Shown here one piece after another: positions 8,201-16,253 of a stretch of 27,058 bases of DNA (the stretch's first letter is position 1; the number at the start of each line of letters is the position of its first letter). Both the position numbers and the translations under genes were made by a program. The stretch comes from CALLCD01 sp039817885 (lineage in GTDB: Bacteria > Pseudomonadota > Alphaproteobacteria > Caulobacterales > Hyphomonadaceae). The stretch is taken from NCBI GenBank assembly GCA_039817885.1, contig JBCBUY010000037.1:1-27058 (forward strand), in the 5' to 3' direction. A model generated the notes under the pieces. That model did not search any database and had not been told where the DNA came from. It worked only from the letters and a program-made list of their open reading frames with translations.

Positions 8201-9016
8201 TCAGCAAGCCTTGGCGGTGACCACCCATACCGCTGCACTCATAAACACGTCCCGCCCGTGCGCTTGTTTCTCCAGGTCACGACGAACCGCATGTTTCACA
8301 ACGTCAAACAACTCGGGACGCCGACGAATAACGCTGCCGAGTGCACCGGCACTCAGACAAAGGTCGAGTGTGCTATCTACGCCACCTGCGGTAACTGCTA
8401 CGTCATGCGCCGTTAGGCTGACCTCGCCGAATCCCGACATCTTCAGGACCTCTCGAACAGCATCTGGCTCAGCGAATGAAAATGGAGCGCCCTCCTCTAC
8501 CGCGCACAGCTCATCTGGCGGCAAATGGGGAGCTGCTGCATTAAATGGCAAATAGTCGAGTTCGTTGTCCTGATAGGCTCGCCAGCAAACAAACGCGAAC
8601 CGTCCGTCTGATTTGAGAGCTCCACGGAGATTTGAGAAAGCCGCTACTGGTTCTGCGAATGCCATCACGCCGAAACGCGAGAACAGAGCATCGTAGGTAC
8701 CAGATTCGAAGGCGAATGTGGTGGCATCGCCCTCGGCGATCTCTACCTGCTCCAGTTCTTCAACTCGCTTCCTGGCAAACTCAACCAATATAGGCGATCT
8801 GTCGATGCCGATCACCTTGCCTGACGGACCAATAGCTTCGCCGATTTGAACACAGGTCTGGGCCGCTCCGCATCCCACGTCTACGATGCGGTCTCCGGGC
8901 TGCGCTACGAGCTTTGCAAGCGCGAGGTCTCCGAGAGGTTTCAGTTGCCGGTCGTAGGCCGGTGACACTTTCACCACGGTCTGGCCGTAGATATCGCCTG
9001 TCGGAGGATTACGCAT
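8201..9016 (-). CDS. Class I SAM-dependent methyltransferase (UbiE/Methyltransf_25-like)
   Basis: A 271-residue methyltransferase of unknown substrate. Motif I is IVDVGCGAAQT near residue 44-54, followed by VIGIDRSPILVEFARKR (post-I acidic residue and helix) and EGDATTFAF (motif II region). I start it at the ATG at 9016, giving MRNPPTGDIYGQ, because this overlaps the thiD stop by 8 nt, like the SDR/thiD junction upstream. An upstream in-frame start at 9046 would overlap thiD further. It is last in the SDR-thiD-methyltransferase group and probably translationally coupled. A thiamine role cannot be inferred from position alone. Confidence 0.82.
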   Translation of the reverse strand: MRNPPTGDIYGQTVVKVSPAYDRQLKPLGDLALAKLVAQPGDRIVDVGCGAAQTCVQIGEAIGPSGKVIGIDRSPILVEFARKRVEELEQVEIAEGDATTFAFESGTYDALFSRFGVMAFAEPVAAFSNLRGALKSDGRFAFVCWRAYQDNELDYLPFNAAAPHLPPDELCAVEEGAPFSFAEPDAVREVLKMSGFGEVSLTAHDVAVTAGGVDSTLDLCLSAGALGSVIRRRPELFDVVKHAVRRDLEKQAHGRDVFMSAAVWVVTAKAC

Positions 9017-9830
9017 TTTGGCGACCGCGCTCGACCCGCCAGGCATGGTTCAACGGCCCATGGCCGGCTCCGAAGCCGGAAGCGTTGTCGATCGCGCCGG
9101 TGAGATAGGTGCTCGCGCGCTCGACCGCTTCGTACATCGCGGCCCCAAAGCCTAGCTCTGTTGCGATCGCGCTGGCCAAGGTGCACCCCGTTCCATGAGT
9201 CGAACTTGTATCAAGCCGCGGTGTCTCAAAAAGCCACTCGCCATATTGGGTTTGAAGAACATCTATGATCGGGCTCGCATCGACATGCCCGCCCTTAACG
9301 AGGGCAGCCTCCGCCCCCGCCTCCAGCAAGGCTTCGGCGGCGCGGCGCTGTCCATCAACCGTCTCCACGATTTTGCCCGTTAAGATCTCGGCCTCCGGTG
9401 CATTGGGCGTTACCAGACCGGCACCGCGGATCAGAAGTGACAATAGGACATCCGTCGTTGCTGTATCGACAAGGCGGTCTCCGGATGTGGCGACCATAAC
9501 GGGGTCGACGATGCGAGGTATCTGGGGAGCCTGTTCTGCCAGCACCTCCGCCAAGGCTTCGAGGAGATCCACCCCCGCCAGCATTCCCGTTTTGACAATA
9601 TCGGCTCCAAGATCCGTTAGGCAGACCGTGACTTGTTTGGTGACAGCCTCCACCGGTGCAGGCCAAATGCCATGCACTCCGGTTGTGTCCTGCGCCGTGA
9701 TGGCCGTGACCGCCGTCATCGCAAAACCGCCGAGGGCGGTGACCGTCTTGATGTCGGCTTGAATGCCCGCCCCTCCCCCGGAGTCTGAGCCGGCAATGAT
9801 GAGAATGCGCGGCGGTTTCGCGTCAGACAC
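9009..9830 (-). CDS. thiD: Hydroxymethylpyrimidine/phosphomethylpyrimidine kinase ThiD
   Basis: Phosphorylates hydroxymethylpyrimidine twice to give the pyrophosphate used by ThiE in thiamine synthesis. It is a ribokinase-like fold of about 273 residues. It shows the substrate-loop start GSDSGGGAGIQAD, the KTGML segment, the DPVMVATSGDRL region and the anion-hole/catalytic motif THGTGCTLASA. The open frame extends to 9899, but the GTG at 9830 is preceded by a clear GGAGG at normal spacing. It overlaps the SDR stop by 8 nt, so I chose it. No TPP riboswitch-like element is seen and no other thi genes are near. Confidence 0.93.
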   Translation of the reverse strand: MSDAKPPRILIIAGSDSGGGAGIQADIKTVTALGGFAMTAVTAITAQDTTGVHGIWPAPVEAVTKQVTVCLTDLGADIVKTGMLAGVDLLEALAEVLAEQAPQIPRIVDPVMVATSGDRLVDTATTDVLLSLLIRGAGLVTPNAPEAEILTGKIVETVDGQRRAAEALLEAGAEAALVKGGHVDASPIIDVLQTQYGEWLFETPRLDTSSTHGTGCTLASAIATELGFGAAMYEAVERASTYLTGAIDNASGFGAGHGPLNHAWRVERGRQNA

Positions 9831-10563
9831 CGTAGCCTCCGTCACAGTCGAGCACGGCCCCGGTGATCGATGCCGCCTCGGGCCCGAGGAGAAAGCCAAT
9901 CAAGGCGGCCATCTCGCTTGGCTCAGAAAAGCGCTGGAGCGGGGTCTCCACTGCCATAGCCGACCAGGCGGCCTCTTCATCACCGTGAATGGCAACCAGC
10001 TCTTTGAAGACGCTGAGATTTGAGAACATTGGCGTTTTCACCCCGCCAGGGGCAATGGCATTTACGCGAATCTGGCGCGGCGCGGCCTCCAACGCGGCAA
10101 CCTTCACCAATTGGGAAAGGGCAGCCTTGGAGGCCCCATAGGCCGCGGTATTCGGGACCGCTTTCTTGCCGGTTGCCGAACTCACTGCCACGACGGACGC
10201 GCCGGCAGCGGCATGGCGGAGCGCGGTTTGCAAGGCAAGGAAAGCCCCATCGAGATTGATCGACAGGACCCGCCGCCAGTCCCGAAAAGACATTTCGGTG
10301 ATCGGTGCTGCATCCGAGATGCCGGCAGAAATCACGGTACCAGTCAGGGGGACGTCACCGAGATCCAAGGCCGCCCATGCCTCAGGGTCGCTTACATCCA
10401 TCGGTACGGCATGCCAGTCGCCTCCGGTACGCTCAGCCATCAATGCATCGAGGCCGGACGCATCGCGATCGATGAGGGTCAGGCGCGTCCCGTCGCCAGC
10501 GAGTGTCAAAGCAGCGGCCCGGCCAATGCCTGAGGCCGCACCGGTGATCAGTATATGGGTCAT
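9823..10563 (-). CDS. Short-chain dehydrogenase/reductase (SDR) family oxidoreductase
   Basis: Classical SDR of 246 residues; the substrate is unknown. The NAD(P) motif TGAASGIG is at 7-14 and the acidic IDRD at 31-34 after the second strand suggests NAD preference. The catalytic set N103, S129, Y142 and K146 (YGASK) is complete, and the tail DCDGGYGV is typical. It is upstream of thiD with an 8-nt overlap, and 31 bp downstream of the VOC gene. Confidence 0.9.
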   Translation of the reverse strand: MTHILITGAASGIGRAAALTLAGDGTRLTLIDRDASGLDALMAERTGGDWHAVPMDVSDPEAWAALDLGDVPLTGTVISAGISDAAPITEMSFRDWRRVLSINLDGAFLALQTALRHAAAGASVVAVSSATGKKAVPNTAAYGASKAALSQLVKVAALEAAPRQIRVNAIAPGGVKTPMFSNLSVFKELVAIHGDEEAAWSAMAVETPLQRFSEPSEMAALIGFLLGPEAASITGAVLDCDGGYGV

Positions 10564-10594
10564 GGACGCGGGTTAGCGCATCGGGAGCTGGACG

Positions 10595-10975
10595 TCACGC
10601 AGGTTGCTGGGAGAGCGAGAGGAGATTGCCGTCGGGATCCTTAAACCAGCAGACCTTCGCGCCATCGGGCACGGTCCAGACGCCTTGCTTATCCTGGGGC
10701 AAGCCGTCGAAGAACTCGAAGCTGACGCCGTTTTCGCGAAGGGTTGCCATGTCTGTTTCGAGGTCATCGACCACCCAGCTGATGAGCGAGAAGGGCTGAG
10801 GCGTGAAGTTCGGCGTCTTGGCAAGACGAAGCGTGCCGCCCGGAACCTTGAAGACGACCGCGAAAGGCGTGTCTTCCAGCAAGGTGAGGCCGAGCACGCC
10901 CTTGTAAAACGACTTCGCCCGGTCACCATCGGTAACCGGGACGAATGTGTAGAGCGGCTGGTTGGAGCGAGACAC
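10595..10975 (-). CDS. VOC (glyoxalase/dioxygenase superfamily) protein
   Basis: A small 126-residue single vicinal-oxygen-chelate domain. The pattern is typical: TFVPVTDGDRAKSFYKGVLGL at the start, a middle SLISWVVDDLETDMATLREN, and CWFKDPDGNLLSLSQ at the end. The substrate is not predictable; such proteins include resistance proteins, isomerases and uncharacterised forms. The likely start is a GTG only 3 nt after the ftsH stop, so it probably depends on ftsH read-through. No strong ribosome binding site is visible. Confidence 0.85.
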   Translation of the reverse strand: MSRSNQPLYTFVPVTDGDRAKSFYKGVLGLTLLEDTPFAVVFKVPGGTLRLAKTPNFTPQPFSLISWVVDDLETDMATLRENGVSFEFFDGLPQDKQGVWTVPDGAKVCWFKDPDGNLLSLSQQPA

Positions 10976-10978
10976 AGA

Positions 10979-12892
10979 TTAAGCAGGTTTCGGCTTCGCC
11001 CCTCCAAGGCCGCCACCCTTTGGTTTGCGTTTTCCGATGACCGGCACAGCGGACGACGGGCCCATATCATCATCGATATCCGGGCGATCGATTGTACCGC
11101 CATTGGCCAGGGTCACGATCTCGTCGCCATTTAGCGTCTCATATTCGAGCAGCCCTTCGGCGATCGCGGTCCACTCTTTCTCGTACTCTTTCAGAATTCC
11201 GAGCGCGGTATCCATGCCTTCCTGAACAAGGTCGCGGACCTCCTGCTCGATCACTTTCGAGGTCTCTTCAGAGACGTGGGAGGACTGCACCAGTTGCTGA
11301 CCAAGGAAGACGTCGCCCTGGTTCTCAGAATAATCGACAAGGCCGACCTTGTCCGAATAGCCCCAGCTGGTGACCATGGCGCGGGCGAGACGTGTCGCCT
11401 GCTGAATGTCCGAAGCCGCGCCTGCCGTGACATTCTCCTCACCGAAGTGCACCTCTTCAGCGGCCCGGCCACCCATGAGGATAGCGAGGCGTGAGGTCAT
11501 CTGGACCTTGGACATGGAGAGCTTGTCGTCTTCCGGCAGCTGCATCACCATGCCGAGGGCACGGCCGCGTGGAATGATGGTCGCCTTGTGGACGGGGTCT
11601 GCTTGGGGCGACTTCAATGCGACGATCGCGTGGCCTGCTTCGTGCCAGGCGGTCAGTTCCTTTTCCTCTTCGGACATGACCATGGAGCGGCGCTCGGGAC
11701 CCATAAGAACTTTATCTTTGGCGTCCTCAAACTCGGACATAGAGACCGCGCGCTTGCCGCGGCGGGCGGCGAGCAAGGCCGCTTCGTTGACGAGGTTGGC
11801 GAGATCGGCCCCGGAGAAGCCAGGTGTCCCGCGGGCAATGACTTTCGGGTTCACGTCGCCCGCTGTCGGTACGTTGCGCATATGGACAAGGAGAATTTTC
11901 TCCCGGCCGATAATATCTGGATTGCCAACGGTGACCTGACGGTCGAAACGGCCTGGACGCAACAGCGCGGGATCGAGGACATCCGGACGGTTGGTTGCCG
12001 CGATCAAGATAATGCCTTCGTTGGTTTCGAAGCCATCCATCTCAACAAGGAGCTGGTTCAGCGTCTGCTCGCGCTCATCGTTTCCGCCGCCAAGGCCTGC
12101 GCCACGGGAACGGCCTACAGCGTCTATCTCGTCTATGAAGATGATGCATGGCGCATTGTTCTTGGCTTTCTCGAACATGTCGCGGACACGGCTCGCACCG
12201 ACCCCTACGAACATTTCGACAAAGTCAGACCCGGAGATGGTGAAGAAGGGCACATTTGCTTCGCCAGCGACGGCGCGAGCGATCAGCGTTTTACCGGTAC
12301 CGGGAGGGCCCACAAGCAGCGCGCCCTTCGGGATCTTGCCACCAAGGCGCTGGAATTTCGATGGATCCTGAAGAAACTCGACAATCTCCTGGAGCTCTTC
12401 TTTCGCTTCATCAACGCCGGCGACGTCCGCGAAGGTCACACGGCCGTGTTTCTCGGTCAGCAGGCGCGCACGGGATTTGCCGAAATTCATCGCACCGCGG
12501 CCGCCGCCGCCGCCACTCATCTGGCGATACTGCATGTAGATGAAGAAGCCGATCATCACGAGGAAGAGTAGGCTGACAAAGGTGCCGAAATTGAAGCCGC
12601 CGCTTGCGGGTTTCGCTGTAACATCAACGCCATTATCAGCCAGGAAAGCGGGTAATTCCGGATCAAAGACAAGCTTCTTCGTGTAGAATTCTTCCCCAGT
12701 GGCCAGGACGCCGGTGATCCGCTCATCGCCAATCTCGGCCTCAGTAATTTGTCCGTTTACCGCGCCTTGCCGTAGCTCGGTATAGCTCAGCTCTGTCGCG
12801 GACTGCGCGGCCATATTGCCCTGCATGGCGAGAACAAGAGCCAGCACGACCGCGCCAACAAATGCCCAAATAGCGAAATTGCGTGTATTCAT
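10979..12892 (-). CDS. ftsH: ATP-dependent zinc metalloprotease FtsH
   Basis: Membrane-anchored AAA+ protease that degrades misfolded membrane proteins and short-lived regulators. The 637-residue protein has membrane helices near 6-23 and 103-121 flanking a periplasmic loop. Walker A GPPGTGKT is at 195-202, Walker B IIFIDEID at 250-257, the second region of homology around 298-316, and the zinc site HEAGH at 417-421. Length and order match the family. A good GGAAGAG ribosome binding site precedes the ATG. It sits 85 bp after tilS in the order pal-cpoB-tilS-ftsH, common in alphaproteobacteria. Confidence 0.98.
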   Translation of the reverse strand: MNTRNFAIWAFVGAVVLALVLAMQGNMAAQSATELSYTELRQGAVNGQITEAEIGDERITGVLATGEEFYTKKLVFDPELPAFLADNGVDVTAKPASGGFNFGTFVSLLFLVMIGFFIYMQYRQMSGGGGGRGAMNFGKSRARLLTEKHGRVTFADVAGVDEAKEELQEIVEFLQDPSKFQRLGGKIPKGALLVGPPGTGKTLIARAVAGEANVPFFTISGSDFVEMFVGVGASRVRDMFEKAKNNAPCIIFIDEIDAVGRSRGAGLGGGNDEREQTLNQLLVEMDGFETNEGIILIAATNRPDVLDPALLRPGRFDRQVTVGNPDIIGREKILLVHMRNVPTAGDVNPKVIARGTPGFSGADLANLVNEAALLAARRGKRAVSMSEFEDAKDKVLMGPERRSMVMSEEEKELTAWHEAGHAIVALKSPQADPVHKATIIPRGRALGMVMQLPEDDKLSMSKVQMTSRLAILMGGRAAEEVHFGEENVTAGAASDIQQATRLARAMVTSWGYSDKVGLVDYSENQGDVFLGQQLVQSSHVSEETSKVIEQEVRDLVQEGMDTALGILKEYEKEWTAIAEGLLEYETLNGDEIVTLANGGTIDRPDIDDDMGPSSAVPVIGKRKPKGGGLGGAKPKPA

Positions 12893-12977
12893 ATCTCTTC
12901 CGTGCGTTCTTCTATACGCTTAGCGATATAGGCTTTACGGCTCGTGAAAACGACCCATTCTACAGCTTTTTCGCAAT

Positions 12978-14204
12978 CTATAGCGTCAAACTGTCCTGTT
13001 CCAATAAGTATTTCGTCATCTCGAGGCGCGCCTCAATGAGACAATGTGCAAGTTGTGTGCTTGTCAGGCCTTTCGGCAGGCTTTCTCGTGCCATAGGCGC
13101 TGCGGCGTCGCCCAATCGCCAGGTGGAGGTGTAACGGGTCGCGGCCGATTCAGACGCGATCAGAAATCGGCCATCCCAGACACCGTTAAAGCCCGGGGTG
13201 ATTTCTGGGGCCTTCGCGGCCTCCCCGGGATCGCGCGCGGCGATAATTTTCCCTTGCCGCAGGGCGATCCACGCTCCGCCCAGTGTGCGCGCACGCCAAT
13301 CGCCCGACAGAATATCTGCGGCAAGTTCTCTGCGCGCCTCAAAAGGGGCGCGGCGATCTGTTCCCCCAGCGGCCATTAACAGGATGGCGAGCCCCTCGGC
13401 CAAGTCATCCTCGTCCAGACTCCCCTGGTCGAACCGGATCGTCCCATCCGGATGGCCGTGAACGACAGTCCCCAACCACTCGGCCAGACGTCTATCCATG
13501 CCCGAACGCTTGTTCCCCATCGACGAGACGAGCGTCTCAAGTTCCCGAAACCGGTTCGTATCCGAGGCAAGCTGACCCCGCACACGCACGCGTTCATGGT
13601 CCTGGTTTTGATTGGACGGGTCGTCGATCCAGGACCAACCTTTAATGGTCAACAACGTCTGAAGATCTGCCCTGCGCGTCGCCAGTAGCGGGCGAACGAG
13701 CGCGACCCCCCTGCCCGCGGGCCAGACGGGCGATGGGGCAATGCTGCGCATTCCAGCAAGGCCTGGCCCCTTGGCCTCGGCGCGCTTGCGCATAGCGACC
13801 GTCTCAATCTGATCGTCAAATGTGTGCCCGAGCAGAAGGTGCATACCGCCCGCATCTCGCACGGCTGATGCGAGCCGTGCATGCCGCGCGCGTCGGGCGC
13901 GGGCCTGAGTCGCACCATGATCGGGCGGCACCCAGGTCAAGATTTGATGCGCGATCCCCAGCCTTTGGCAGTGCCGCGCCACAATGGCAGCTTCCTCGGC
14001 GGCCTCGGGGCGAAGCCCATGATCGACTGTGAGACCCAATATGCGCCGCTTGTTCGCTGTGGCCCATCGATGGGCGAACCATAGAAGCGCAAGGGAATCG
14101 CTTCCCCCAGAGACGGCCACACCGACAACACCAGTTCCATGACTACAATAGGCATCGAGCGCCGCATTTATGCGGTGGTCTAAGGCTGGGTCTGCTAGCC
14201 GCAA
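12978..14204 (-). CDS. tilS: tRNA(Ile)-lysidine synthetase TilS
   Basis: Attaches lysine to C34 of tRNA-Ile(CAU), changing its codon reading from AUG to AUA. The N-terminal PP-loop ATPase motif SGGSDS is at residues 32-37, followed by LTVDHGLRPEA and the LLGHTFDDQIET segment. A more divergent C-terminal region extends to 408 residues. The only start that keeps the whole fold is a TTG at 14204, overlapping the cpoB stop by 10 nt. That suggests weak initiation coupled to cpoB translation. Confidence 0.93.
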   Translation of the reverse strand: MRLADPALDHRINAALDAYCSHGTGVVGVAVSGGSDSLALLWFAHRWATANKRRILGLTVDHGLRPEAAEEAAIVARHCQRLGIAHQILTWVPPDHGATQARARRARHARLASAVRDAGGMHLLLGHTFDDQIETVAMRKRAEAKGPGLAGMRSIAPSPVWPAGRGVALVRPLLATRRADLQTLLTIKGWSWIDDPSNQNQDHERVRVRGQLASDTNRFRELETLVSSMGNKRSGMDRRLAEWLGTVVHGHPDGTIRFDQGSLDEDDLAEGLAILLMAAGGTDRRAPFEARRELAADILSGDWRARTLGGAWIALRQGKIIAARDPGEAAKAPEITPGFNGVWDGRFLIASESAATRYTSTWRLGDAAAPMARESLPKGLTSTQLAHCLIEARLEMTKYLLEQDSLTL

Positions 14205-15160
14205 TTCGACCGCGAGCGCTCCACATTGGCGAGGTTGAGCGTCACTGGTGATGCGTTGGGATAGCGTGTGCCCAGAGTGTCCAGGATCTGGCAGGCCCTA
14301 TCCGTCTGACCAACGAGCCGCAAGGATCGTCCTAGCTTGACCAAAGCGTCGGGGGCCCGTGCATCGTCCGGATATTTCTGGATCATGTCGCGGTAAGCGG
14401 AGCCGCTCTCATTGTAATTTTGCTGCTGGTACAGGACTTCACCCAACCAGTACTGGGCTTCGCCCGCTTGTGGATCGTCGCCGAAATTGTCCAGAAAGGC
14501 ACGGAAGCTCCGCTCCGCTCCAGCATAATCGAACCGTAGGAGCCGGGCTTTGGCATCGGCAAAAAGTGGACCGGCTTCGCCAGGAAGATCCGATGCAGCG
14601 ATGGTACCGAGCGACCCACCGGCCGCACCTTGGGTTGCCGCGCCGGACACTTGGTTGGCAACGTCGCCGCTGCCAGACAGCGCCAGATCCGTGCCCGCGC
14701 CGCCGATCCCTCCGGCACCGCCTTGGGACAGCGCCGATAGGAGATTCTCGCCGGCACCCTCGACGAGCTGGCCATCAAGGATCAGTCGATTTTGCTCCGC
14801 GATGATGCGATTAAGGACGCCAACCTGTTGATCGAGCAGTTCCAGACGACGACCAATCTCTTCATCATCGGCGGCCATCCGGTTCATTTCTTCCCGGTTC
14901 TGGCTCAACTGGAATTGGAGTGTTTCGACACGACCTACCAGCTGCGCCTTCTCTGCCTCCAAATCCCGAACCTTCAAGGCGAGGTCCGCATTCTGGCGTT
15001 GCAATGTCAGTGTGCGGTCTTCGATGTCGGTGACCGAGGACTGAAGCCGATAGGTTTCCGTGGTGAGTTCTCGCCGGCTCAGCCGTTCTTCCTGAGCGGT
15101 GGCAGATGTCGCTATGATGGCCACACCAGCGAGGAGCGCGAAGTGTCTATTCAGGGACAT
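14195..15160 (-). CDS. cpoB: Cell division coordinator CpoB (Tol-Pal system protein YbgF)
   Basis: Periplasmic protein linking the Tol-Pal outer-membrane constriction machinery with septal peptidoglycan synthesis. The 321-residue precursor has a signal peptide ending about ATSATA/QEE (cleavage after residue 22). A long heptad-rich coiled coil follows over roughly 25-125, then a glycine/alanine-rich linker near 135-190. The C-terminal TPR repeats from about 198 include EAQYWLGEVLYQQQNYNESG and DDARAPDALVKLGRSL. It lies 113 bp downstream of pal behind a likely terminator, and overlaps tilS. Confidence 0.93.
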   Translation of the reverse strand: MSLNRHFALLAGVAIIATSATAQEERLSRRELTTETYRLQSSVTDIEDRTLTLQRQNADLALKVRDLEAEKAQLVGRVETLQFQLSQNREEMNRMAADDEEIGRRLELLDQQVGVLNRIIAEQNRLILDGQLVEGAGENLLSALSQGGAGGIGGAGTDLALSGSGDVANQVSGAATQGAAGGSLGTIAASDLPGEAGPLFADAKARLLRFDYAGAERSFRAFLDNFGDDPQAGEAQYWLGEVLYQQQNYNESGSAYRDMIQKYPDDARAPDALVKLGRSLRLVGQTDRACQILDTLGTRYPNASPVTLNLANVERSRSNCG

Positions 15161-15200
15161 GCGGTTTACTTCGAAAAAGGATTAAACAGCTTGTAGAATG

Positions 15201-15237
15201 AAAAGCGGCCGGGGCGAAATTAAGGCACCCCGGCCGC
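15201..15237 (-). terminator. Rho-independent terminator after pal
   Basis: Read on the minus strand, arms GCGGCCGGGG and CCCCGGCCGC (10 bp, perfect) flank a 13-nt loop and are followed directly by TTTTC. It lies between the pal stop and the cpoB start. It should end or attenuate pal transcripts, so cpoB-tilS-ftsH would get reduced read-through or use another promoter. Confidence 0.8.
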
Positions 15238-15273
15238 GATCTGCAGCAAATTCAAATGTTTCGGACGCGCCGA

Positions 15274-15825
15274 CTAGGTCGTGCGCGCACCGGAAACGAT
15301 TTGCGTAAACCCGTTACGGTTAAGTGCCCAGGCAGCTTCGTTGCTGCCACCATCGATTGGGCGTTCTTTACCGTAAGAGACTGTCTCGATGCGGGCCTGG
15401 TCGACGCCAAGACCGACAAGGTAATCGCGGACGATAGAGGCCCGACGCTCACCGAGTGCGAGGTTGTACTCGCGCGTTCCGCGCTCATCGCAGTTGCCTG
15501 CAACAAGGATGCGAACATTGGGGTAGGATTGCAACCAAGCGGCCTGGCGTTGAAGCACAGCCTTGTCGGAATCATCCAACCGCCACTGGTCGAGATCGAA
15601 GTATACGCGCTCGCCCACGTTCACCCGGAAATCCTCGATGGATCCGGCTGCAGGACCAACAGGGGCGGCAGGCGCTTCTTCAATAACTGGAGGCGGCGCT
15701 GGTGGCGCTTCTGCGACCTCTTCTACGACCGGCGGAGGTGCCGGCTCCTCAGGAGGTGTGGCGCACGCACCAAACCCGATCATCAATACTGCGGCAGTGA
15801 ATCCGCTGGTTACAACATTCTGCAT
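15274..15825 (-). CDS. pal: Peptidoglycan-associated lipoprotein Pal
   Basis: Outer-membrane lipoprotein that binds peptidoglycan and TolB to keep the envelope together during division. It is 183 residues with a signal peptide and lipobox GFGAC (lipidated C21). A proline/valine-rich tether covers roughly 24-58. An OmpA-like domain then includes VYFDLDQWRL, GNCDERGTREYN and the peptidoglycan-binding helix YNLALGERRASIVRDYL. A GGGAG ribosome binding site precedes the ATG. The usual upstream neighbour tolB is absent. Confidence 0.97.
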   Translation of the reverse strand: MQNVVTSGFTAAVLMIGFGACATPPEEPAPPPVVEEVAEAPPAPPPVIEEAPAAPVGPAAGSIEDFRVNVGERVYFDLDQWRLDDSDKAVLQRQAAWLQSYPNVRILVAGNCDERGTREYNLALGERRASIVRDYLVGLGVDQARIETVSYGKERPIDGGSNEAAWALNRNGFTQIVSGARTT

Positions 15826-16253
15826 GGTTAAAGGCTCCCATCCTATCCTTGCTTGTCACACGAACTGGGCATTGTGTAAATCAGTCAATAGTTTCGCCCG
15901 ATGTCAACACAATGACACACGAGCCCCGAAATTTTCGCGACCATCAAATCGAATTCCGGCAATAATTTGGCAATCGCTCACTTTGCACTGGTGGCAATTG
16001 TGCAACGCCCCCTCTAAGGTGGTCTAAACACATGAAAACAATATATATTTCAGGCATTGCTCCACCCCTGGATGTGGTGTGAGCGTGGCCCGAAAGCCAC
16101 GATTTTGCCCGCCAGAATGTGCAAACATCCTGCCTATAATTGGCAGAGCCTGCACCAAACTTAATCACACAAGGGAACTGACATTGATTCTAACCCCTCT
16201 CGAGATGAGGAATTGTATGTTGGCGTTCCAGTGTTTGAGGCGGCAGCCGGGGC
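15826..16253. other. 428-bp intergenic region without a convincing gene
   Basis: This region holds the pal promoter side and the 3' end of the LhgO-type gene. It is less GC-rich than its flanks. A TATAAT hexamer at 16135-16140 on the plus strand and an AT-rich AATATATATTT near 16040 are visible, but neither has a clear -35 partner. A small hairpin GTGGC/GCCAC lies near 16085-16100. Short open frames here show no family resemblance. Confidence 0.5.

Noticed and set aside
9831..10594. TPP riboswitch linked to thiD
   Set aside because: No thi-box-like sequence precedes the SDR-thiD group, and thiD starts inside another gene.
11588..12571. 327-codon open frame opposite ftsH
   Set aside because: It is an antisense shadow of the conserved AAA region.
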